Source of the DNA: Desulfuromonadaceae bacterium GWB2_53_15
GTDB taxonomy: Bacteria; Desulfobacterota; Desulfuromonadia; Geobacterales; Pseudopelobacteraceae
DNA length: 5,475 nt
Reading direction: 5' to 3'
Assembly: GCA_001824455.1 (NCBI GenBank)
Contig: MHXL01000088.1
Coordinates: 1 to 5,475, forward strand
A program made the translations under genes and the position numbers. Numbering within the stretch: the first letter of the stretch is position 1; the number at the start of each line of letters is the position of its first letter. Below the pieces are notes generated by a model. That model was not told the origin of the DNA. It saw only the letters and a program-made list of their open reading frames with translations, and did not search any database. Positions 1 through 4,368 of this stretch are shown here, piece after piece.

Positions 1-187
1 ACCCCTGTGCGGCCTTGCACAACGCCTCCTGGTCGGCCAGGTCACCTTGCAGCTGATCAATGCCGAGCCGGGCCAGTTCAGGGTACGCTGCCCGGGAATA
101 ACTCCTGACAGTGTCCCTGCGCTCCAGCAGCTGCCGGACAATGGCACCGCCCAGGAAGCCGCCTCCGCCCGTGACTAATACCTTCAC
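1..187 (-). CDS. oleD: OleD, NAD(P)-dependent 2-alkyl-3-ketoalkanoate reductase (N-terminal part, cut by window edge)
   Basis: Reading the minus strand from a GTG at 187-185 gives 62 open codons to the window edge. The protein begins MKVLVTGGGGFLGGAIVRQL, a Rossmann dinucleotide-binding loop (GGxxFxG type) right at the N-terminus, as in short-chain/extended NAD-dependent epimerase-dehydratases. Further on, YPELARLGIDQLQGDLAD (residues 36-53) fits the second strand and the 'GDL' turn after it that OleD proteins carry. OleD reduces the 3-keto group of the OleA product, using NADPH, to the 2-alkyl-3-hydroxy acid used by OleC. The start is fixed by the GTGA overlap with the oleC stop (TGA at 186-184), which implies translational coupling; no strong Shine-Dalgarno stands out. 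The catalytic Tyr-x-x-x-Lys lies outside the window, so activity cannot be judged. A generic epimerase is the alternative, but position directly after oleC makes OleD very likely. Confidence 0.92.
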   Translation of the reverse strand, partial: MKVLVTGGGGFLGGAIVRQLLERRDTVRSYSRAAYPELARLGIDQLQGDLADQEALCKAAQG

Positions 188-1833
188 CTGATTTTACCCG
201 CAGCCCAGATTGCCAGCTTTTCCCGGAAGATCTTGGCATTATGGCGGATATCCACCGGAAAGGCCGGATGGAAGAGGATATCCCGGATGCCCTTGGTGTG
301 GGGATAAAGCGCCGCCCGCTCCAGGAGATCGCGCCGGACCAGGGCCTGCTCGCTCTTTTTGGTCCCCTTTTCCAATTCCACGCACAGTACCGGCCGTTGG
401 CTCCCCTTTTTGCCGACACCGACCAGGGCCGTGCGGAACACCAGGGGATGGACATTGAACACCCCTTCCACCGGTATGGTGAACAGGGTTTCAGCCGGGC
501 TCACGACCCGGTGCGACTTGCGGCCGCAGAACCAGATCCTGCCGGTATTGTCCCGATAGCCCACATCACCCATGCGATGCCAGACGCCACCCTCCGGGTC
601 GGCGATCTTGGCCAGTCTGGTCGCCTCGGGGCGGTTGAAGTAGCTGGCAGTAACCTGCGGCCCGCTGACGACAATCTCTCCCACTTCCCAGGGGGGAAGC
701 GCCAGGTCTTCGCACCAATCTGCAATCGGTTCGTCGCTGATCGGGATGATGGCCAGGTCGATGCTCGGCACAGGGCGGCCGACGCAGACGCCGCGCCCTT
801 CGCCGGTGAGGTGGCCGGTCTCGGCCAGGATCTCGCGGCTGCCGATGGAGCTGACCGGCAGCGCCTCGGTGGCCCCGTAGGGGGTAAAGATTTCGGCATC
901 CTGCGGGAGCAGGGCGCTGAAGCGCTCCAGCACCTCGGCGGAAACCGGGGCACCGGCCGAGATAACCCGCTTGAGGCTCGACAGCTTTGCACCCTGGGGC
1001 GCGCTGCAGCGGCCCACCCGGTTGAGCAGGGCCGGGGAGCCGAACATGGTGGTGGCGGCGTAGCTGGCGGCCGGTCCGAGGATTCGCTCCGGTTCGACCC
1101 GGCCGGGCCGGGTGAAGTCCATCTGGGGGATGACGGCGGTCATGCCCAGGGCCGGGGCAAACAGGGCGAACAGGGGAAAGGTGGGCAGATCGACCTCGCC
1201 CGGCATTATTTCGTACAGTTCTTGCAGCGCCGCAACCTGGGCCGCGAAGTTGCCATGGGTGTAGACCGCCCCTTTGGGTGGGCCGGTGCTGCCGCTGGTA
1301 AACAGGATGGCCGCGGTGTCGTCCCAAGCAGTGGCGGCTGCCTTGAACGGCCCGCTCCCACCGCCCTGGCTGCGCACCTCGGCCAGCGTGACTCCGCCCC
1401 AGAAGCGGCTGCTGCCGCCCACGGTAACCAGGATGCGCAGGCTGTTCTTGCCCCAGCCGAACAGACGACGCGCCAGATGGGCCTTGGGTATGCCGATGAA
1501 CGCCTCCGGCGCTGCTTCCGCCAGGCATCCTTTGAGGTTGCGGGCGCCGATGCCCGGATCGATGAAGACCGGGATCGCACCTGCCTTGAACAGGGCAAAG
1601 GTCAGGGCAAACAGCTCCGGGCCGGGTGGCACCAGCAGCGCGGTGCGCGTGCCGGCCACAATGCCGAGGCGGCCAAGCCCATGCGCCAGGCAATCGCTTT
1701 CCTCATCCAGCTGTCGATAGCTCAGGGAACGGTTTTCCTGGGGAAAGATAATCGCCGGAGTGTCCGGCTGGGATAACGCCAGTTCCGTAAGGGGGCGGGA
1801 GATGTTGACGATGTCGTTGGCGGTCATATTCAT
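184..1833 (-). CDS. oleC: OleC, ATP-dependent beta-lactone synthetase (acyl-AMP ligase family)
   Basis: A 549-residue member of the ANL adenylating-enzyme superfamily. OleC activates the 2-alkyl-3-hydroxyalkanoic acid made by OleD with ATP and closes it to a beta-lactone, releasing AMP and PPi; early work had called it an olefin synthase. Visible motifs are the phosphate loop FTSGSTGPPKG (178-188), the adenine-site motif TPYGATE (317-323), VGEIVVSGPQV (384-394), the ribose-binding Asp423 in MGDVGYRDNTGRIWFCGRK (421-439), and a C-terminal NAKIFREKL with candidate catalytic Lys534. The wording DIRHNAKIFREKLA is characteristic of OleC rather than of CoA ligases. No carrier domain follows. The start is the ATG at 1833-1831; a second ATG two codons on is possible. 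A TAA sits immediately upstream in frame, so the gene cannot begin earlier. The ribosome site is weak (CCGGGTAA before ATG). The 3' end overlaps oleD by GTGA. The upstream neighbour is the repeat/DUF559 insertion that separates it from oleB. Confidence 0.95.
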   Translation of the reverse strand: MNMTANDIVNISRPLTELALSQPDTPAIIFPQENRSLSYRQLDEESDCLAHGLGRLGIVAGTRTALLVPPGPELFALTFALFKAGAIPVFIDPGIGARNLKGCLAEAAPEAFIGIPKAHLARRLFGWGKNSLRILVTVGGSSRFWGGVTLAEVRSQGGGSGPFKAAATAWDDTAAILFTSGSTGPPKGAVYTHGNFAAQVAALQELYEIMPGEVDLPTFPLFALFAPALGMTAVIPQMDFTRPGRVEPERILGPAASYAATTMFGSPALLNRVGRCSAPQGAKLSSLKRVISAGAPVSAEVLERFSALLPQDAEIFTPYGATEALPVSSIGSREILAETGHLTGEGRGVCVGRPVPSIDLAIIPISDEPIADWCEDLALPPWEVGEIVVSGPQVTASYFNRPEATRLAKIADPEGGVWHRMGDVGYRDNTGRIWFCGRKSHRVVSPAETLFTIPVEGVFNVHPLVFRTALVGVGKKGSQRPVLCVELEKGTKKSEQALVRRDLLERAALYPHTKGIRDILFHPAFPVDIRHNAKIFREKLAIWAAGKIR

Positions 1834-1867
1834 TTACCCGGAAGTAAGATTGATGAGATTTAAAGGC

Positions 1868-1973
1868 AACCACCCCCAACCACCTCCTTAGAGGAAGGAG
1901 GGGGCTTTTAAGCCCCCCTCCTGTTTTAGGAAGACCCAAACTACGGGCCTAAAGGGTTGGGGGTGGTAAGGTT
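1868..1973. repeat. Palindromic GC-rich repeat, copy A (between DUF559 gene and oleC)
   Basis: A 106-bp element with a perfect 13-nt inverted repeat at its ends: ACCACCCCCAACC (1869-1881) and GGTTGGGGGTGGT (1955-1967). Inside is a long hairpin, AGGAGGGGGCTT (1896-1907) against AAGCCCCCCTCCT (1910-1922), with one bulged C. The right half also carries a less symmetric stretch (1931-1950) absent from copy B. The minus-strand reading of the right arm encodes the last residues and the TAG stop (1943-1941) of the DUF559 gene. It is clearly related to copy B at 2342-2434: in the minus-strand arm, AACCTTACCACCCCCAACCC here differs at one position in 20 from copy B. The element could act as a weak transcription barrier or RNA-stabilising structure, but no U-tract typical of an intrinsic terminator follows it on the minus strand. 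Confidence 0.85.
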
Positions 1974-2327
1974 TCCGCTTTTAATTTTCTCCAAGATCTG
2001 TTCACAGACAACATTCAGATTATTGTAAACATCCGTATTCAGAAACCGAATCACCTTGATATTCAAAGCGTTCAGATATGCTGTTCTTTCACGATCATAC
2101 TCAATCGCTTCGTCAGTGAAATGTGAATCGCCGTCAAGTTCAACGGCCAGTTTTTCTGAAGGGCAGTAAAAATCCAGAATATATGATCCGACACTGTGTT
2201 GCCGCCGGAATTTGTAACCTCCAAGATTGCTATGTTGCAATATGCTCCAGAGCATTCTCTCGGCTGAAGTGGAATTGTTTCGCAACTCTTTTCGGCGGGA
2301 TTTCAGAACCGGTCGGTTGTTAAGCAT
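1941..2327 (-). CDS. DUF559 domain protein, PD-(D/E)XK / Vsr-like endonuclease fold
   Basis: A 128-residue protein of the DUF559 family, related in fold to very-short-patch-repair endonucleases; its cellular role is not established. Family landmarks are the N-terminal helix with Glu24 (AERMLW), then FRRQHSVGSYILDFYCP (40-56) with Asp52, AVELDGDSHF (61-70) with Glu63, Asp65 and His69, YDRER (77-81), and KVIRFLNTDV (91-100). The core metal-ligand pattern therefore looks intact. The ATG at 2327-2325 is preferred because CGGAG lies 9 nt upstream (2337-2341); a TTG at 2354 in the same frame would lie inside the flanking repeat. The last residues, GNLTTPNPLGP, are encoded by repeat copy A and are not part of the domain. 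The gene is much more AT-rich than its neighbours, unrelated to lipid synthesis, and sits between oleB and oleC, so horizontal acquisition is likely. Confidence 0.88.
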   Translation of the reverse strand: MLNNRPVLKSRRKELRNNSTSAERMLWSILQHSNLGGYKFRRQHSVGSYILDFYCPSEKLAVELDGDSHFTDEAIEYDRERTAYLNALNIKVIRFLNTDVYNNLNVVCEQILEKIKSGNLTTPNPLGP

Positions 2328-2336
2328 GTCTGATTG

Positions 2337-2341
2337 CTCCG
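2337..2341 (-). promoter_or_regulatory. Shine-Dalgarno site of the DUF559 gene
   Basis: CGGAG on the minus strand, 9 nt before the ATG at 2327. It decides the start in favour of this ATG over the upstream in-frame TTG at 2354, which lies in the repeat arm and has only a G-run before it. Confidence 0.6.
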
Positions 2342-2434
2342 AACCACCCCCCAACCCCCTCCTTAAAGGAAGGAGGGGGAGCTCTTAGTTTTAGCCCCCC
2401 TCCTATTTTAGGAGGGGCTGGGGGTGGTAAGGTT
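2342..2434. repeat. Palindromic GC-rich repeat, copy B (between oleB and DUF559 gene)
   Basis: A 93-bp element with imperfect outer arms, ACCACCCCCCAACC (2343-2356) and GGGGCTGGGGGTGGT (2414-2428), enclosing two clean hairpins. The first is CCCCCTCCTT (2355-2364) with AAGGAGGGGG (2370-2379), a perfect 10-bp stem with a 5-nt loop. The second is CCCCTCCTA (2397-2405) with TAGGAGGGG (2409-2417), a perfect 9-bp stem with a 3-nt loop. The two hairpins can also pair with each other (AGGAGGGGG with CCCCCTCCT), so the RNA could adopt alternative folds. The oleB stop codon (2410-2408) falls at the loop of the second hairpin, and the right arm encodes the last residues of OleB. It has the same organisation as copy A. 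Confidence 0.87.
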
Positions 2435-3331
2435 CCCGTCTTTCTCCGTCCGGTCCATAAACTCACATATCAGCGGCACGATTTCATCCTTCAGGTCCTC
2501 AAGGATGTAATGCCCGGCGTCCGGGTAGGAATGCAGCTCGGCCTGGGGGAAGCGGCGCTGCCATTCGGCCAGGAAATGGGGATCGAAGACGAAATCCAGC
2601 TCGCCCCAGAAAATAGCCATGGGCAGCCCCTTAAACCGGGCCAGCCCGTCAGCCACCTGGCTTACCAGGTCGTAGTTGCGGTCGCCCGGGGCCAGCGGTA
2701 TATCCTGAACAAAGCGCAGGGTGGCGATGCGGTTCTGCCAGCTGTCATAGGGCAGGCGGTACAGCGCCCGCAGTTCAGCCGGCATGGGGTTAGCCTTGCA
2801 GCCCACAAACGAGGCGGCCAGGCTGAAGGCGTTGAAGCCACGCACAAGCCACGTGCCCAACCAGGTGTCGCGGCAGATCTTCAGGGCCAGGGGAAACGGT
2901 TTTTCCTTGGGCAGATGGAAGGCGGCGGTGTTTAGGATCACCAAGCGCTTGATCCGCTCCGGATGGCGCACGGCAAAGGCCATGCCGATCATACCACCCC
3001 AGTCGTGCAGTATCAGTGTGATACCTTCGCTGATCCCCAGTGAGCCCAGCAATCGCTCCAGGTCGTCCACCCGTTGGGCCAGGGTATAGTCGTAACGCTC
3101 GTCTCCGGGCTTGTCCGACAGGCCGCAGCCGATATGGTCGGGCACGATGCAGCGGTAACGATCCCGCAGGCCTAGCACCAGGTTGCGATAGTAAAAGGAC
3201 CAGGACGGGTTGCCGTGGACCATGACCACCGGCGCGCCGCTGCCTTCATCCAGGTAGTGGTAGCCCAGGCCGTCCAGGTCGAGGGTGTGGCTGGTGAAGG
3301 GGTATTCCTTGTTCAGAGCGGGGTTCACCAT
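2408..3331 (-). CDS. oleB: OleB, beta-lactone decarboxylase (alpha/beta hydrolase, haloalkane dehalogenase-like)
   Basis: A 307-residue alpha/beta hydrolase. OleB decarboxylates the beta-lactone made by OleC to a cis internal olefin and is known to assemble with OleC and OleD. Visible features are the oxyanion region VHGNPSW (38-44) with Asn41, the nucleophile Asp110 in LHDWGGMIG (108-116) followed by Trp111, an acid candidate Asp246 in FWGELDFVF (241-249), and the catalytic His274 in DAGHYILED (271-279). Asp nucleophile plus the Asn/Trp pair is the haloalkane dehalogenase signature that OleB shares. The cap domain spans about 140-225. The ATG at 3331 overlaps the end of oleA by 7 nt, with a G-rich GGGGTGG just upstream. 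The core ends around residue 293 (CEFMDR); the tail GNLTTPSPS and the TAA are encoded by the palindromic repeat, so the native C-terminus has probably been replaced. Taken alone it could be called a dehalogenase, but its place after oleA settles OleB. Confidence 0.94.
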   Translation of the reverse strand: MVNPALNKEYPFTSHTLDLDGLGYHYLDEGSGAPVVMVHGNPSWSFYYRNLVLGLRDRYRCIVPDHIGCGLSDKPGDERYDYTLAQRVDDLERLLGSLGISEGITLILHDWGGMIGMAFAVRHPERIKRLVILNTAAFHLPKEKPFPLALKICRDTWLGTWLVRGFNAFSLAASFVGCKANPMPAELRALYRLPYDSWQNRIATLRFVQDIPLAPGDRNYDLVSQVADGLARFKGLPMAIFWGELDFVFDPHFLAEWQRRFPQAELHSYPDAGHYILEDLKDEIVPLICEFMDRTEKDGNLTTPSPS

Positions 3332-4368
3332 TCCACCCCGAGCATCAGGCAGTTCAGGCCGCTGCCGATGCCGAGCAGTCCGACCCGGTCGCCGGGCAGC
3401 AGCTCTTCGCGTTCGTCAGCCAGGGCCATGGTCAGCGGGAGCGAGACTGTCCCCATGTTGCCGAGGAACTCATAGGTGGAGAAGTCGTTTTCAGCAGGGA
3501 TGCCGAGGGTTTTCAGGATGGCGGTCTGGTGCGCGGAACCGACCTGGTGGCAGATGACCCGGTCCACCTGTTCGGCACTCCAGCCCAATTCCGGCAGAAA
3601 TGCATTCCAGGTCCGTTTGCCCAGCTCGATCCCGAAATTCATCACATTCACGCCGTTGGTACTCATGTATTGAGTGTAGCCTCCTTTCCCGTCGGGGGTC
3701 ATGCCCCACAGGCACAGCCCGTTATGCTCGGGTGCGGTCTTGGTAATGCCGCCCAGCAGGCGCCGTCGTTTGGCCGGAGAAAAGGAACCGTCGCTGAGCA
3801 GAACCGCCACTGCGCCGGAACCGCCGGTCAGGGTGGCCAGCGAAGCGGCAAAGTGCTCCATCTTGCGCTCTTCCAGCATGCGGGTGATCATGATGTCGTT
3901 GATCTCACGGGCGCTTTCGCAGGAGACCACCAGGCCGGCCCTGATCTGGCCCAGCTCGATCCGGTTGGCCACATCCAGGATGCCGTTGAGCACTCCCAGG
4001 CAGGCGTTGGAGATGTCGTACACTGCGGCGTTGCCCTTGATGCCGAGACCGGCCGCCACCCGGCAGGCCGTGGCCGGTTCAAACTGCTCCCGGCAGACCC
4101 CGGTGTAGGTCAGGACGCCGATGTCGTCCGGCGAGATGCCGCTGGCGACCAATGCCTTTTTCCCGGCGGTTATGGCGCCCAGGGAGAGCGGATAGCCCGG
4201 TTCCCACCAGCGCCGCTCCCTGATCCCGGTCAAGGCCTGCAACTGGCCCGGCGCAAAATGCAACGCTCGGTAAAGCGGCTCCAGCCGGGCCTCCAGTTCG
4301 GCGGAGGTGACCACCACCGGTGCCAGTTCATAGCCGAGTTCTTCGATAAATACCTTGGTATATTTCAT
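3325..4368 (-). CDS. oleA: OleA, acyl-chain head-to-head condensing enzyme (thiolase superfamily, FabH-like)
   Basis: A 347-residue ketoacyl synthase III-like protein. OleA joins two fatty acyl thioesters by a non-decarboxylative Claisen condensation to a 2-alkyl-3-ketoalkanoic acid, the first committed step of olefin synthesis. The nucleophile is Cys123 in YDISNACLG (117-125). His274 (VICHQVG) and Asn304 (FLGNMGTVSLP) complete the active site. Glu97 in VCREQFEPATAC matches the OleA-specific glutamate (Glu117 in Xanthomonas campestris OleA), which reaches into the partner subunit: its spacing of 26 residues to the cysteine equals 117 to 143 there, and the His-Asn spacing of 30 also matches (285 to 315). 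This glutamate separates OleA from ordinary FabH. The ATG at 4368 shares ATGA with the stop of the upstream synthase gene, with AGGA close before it. The 3' end overlaps oleB. Confidence 0.95.
   Translation of the reverse strand: MKYTKVFIEELGYELAPVVVTSAELEARLEPLYRALHFAPGQLQALTGIRERRWWEPGYPLSLGAITAGKKALVASGISPDDIGVLTYTGVCREQFEPATACRVAAGLGIKGNAAVYDISNACLGVLNGILDVANRIELGQIRAGLVVSCESAREINDIMITRMLEERKMEHFAASLATLTGGSGAVAVLLSDGSFSPAKRRRLLGGITKTAPEHNGLCLWGMTPDGKGGYTQYMSTNGVNVMNFGIELGKRTWNAFLPELGWSAEQVDRVICHQVGSAHQTAILKTLGIPAENDFSTYEFLGNMGTVSLPLTMALADEREELLPGDRVGLLGIGSGLNCLMLGVEW

Larger units (their letters stand above)
1868..2434. mobile_element. Putative DUF559 cassette: AT-rich nuclease-like gene bracketed by two palindromic repeats
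   Basis: Two related inverted-repeat elements, in the same orientation (1868-1973 and 2342-2434), bracket a single AT-rich gene and interrupt an operon whose other junctions all overlap. Three sampled 60-base blocks of the internal gene (1981-2160) contain 19, 23 and 27 G/C, about 38%, whereas a sampled oleC block (1021-1080) has 44 of 60. DUF559 genes next to such CCACCCCC...CCTCCTT...AAGGAGGGGG repeats are familiar in many bacterial genomes, which supports reading this as an acquired unit. No transposase is present and no convincing target-site duplication was found, so the mode of movement is unknown. The exact outer ends are uncertain by some bases. Confidence 0.6.

Noticed and set aside
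241..1776. Long open frame (511 codons) on the plus strand opposite oleC
   Set aside because: It lies entirely antisense to a gene with intact ANL motifs, has low-complexity Gly/Ala/Arg-rich translation and no recognisable domain. Codon bias of GC-rich genes commonly opens such frames.
1834..1869. Sigma-70 promoter for oleC, with TTGCCT as a -35 and TACTTC as a -10 on the minus strand
   Set aside because: Spacing is 17 nt, but the -10 matches the consensus at only two of six positions; too weak to annotate.
2328..2354. TTG start at 2354 for the DUF559 gene (nine extra residues)
   Set aside because: The extra residues (MGGGSEQSD) come mostly from the repeat arm, whereas the ATG at 2327 has a well-placed CGGAG.
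2355..2417. Rho-independent terminator after oleB
   Set aside because: The stems are strong, but neither is followed by a T-run on the minus strand, and the hairpins belong to a repeat also found after the DUF559 gene.
1868..2434. CRISPR array or insertion sequence
   Set aside because: Only two copies of a palindromic element with a protein gene between them; no spacers, no Cas genes, no transposase and no clear target-site duplication.
2408..3331. Haloalkane dehalogenase as the function of the alpha/beta hydrolase
   Set aside because: The motifs fit, but OleB shares them and the gene sits directly between oleA and oleC in the standard ole order.
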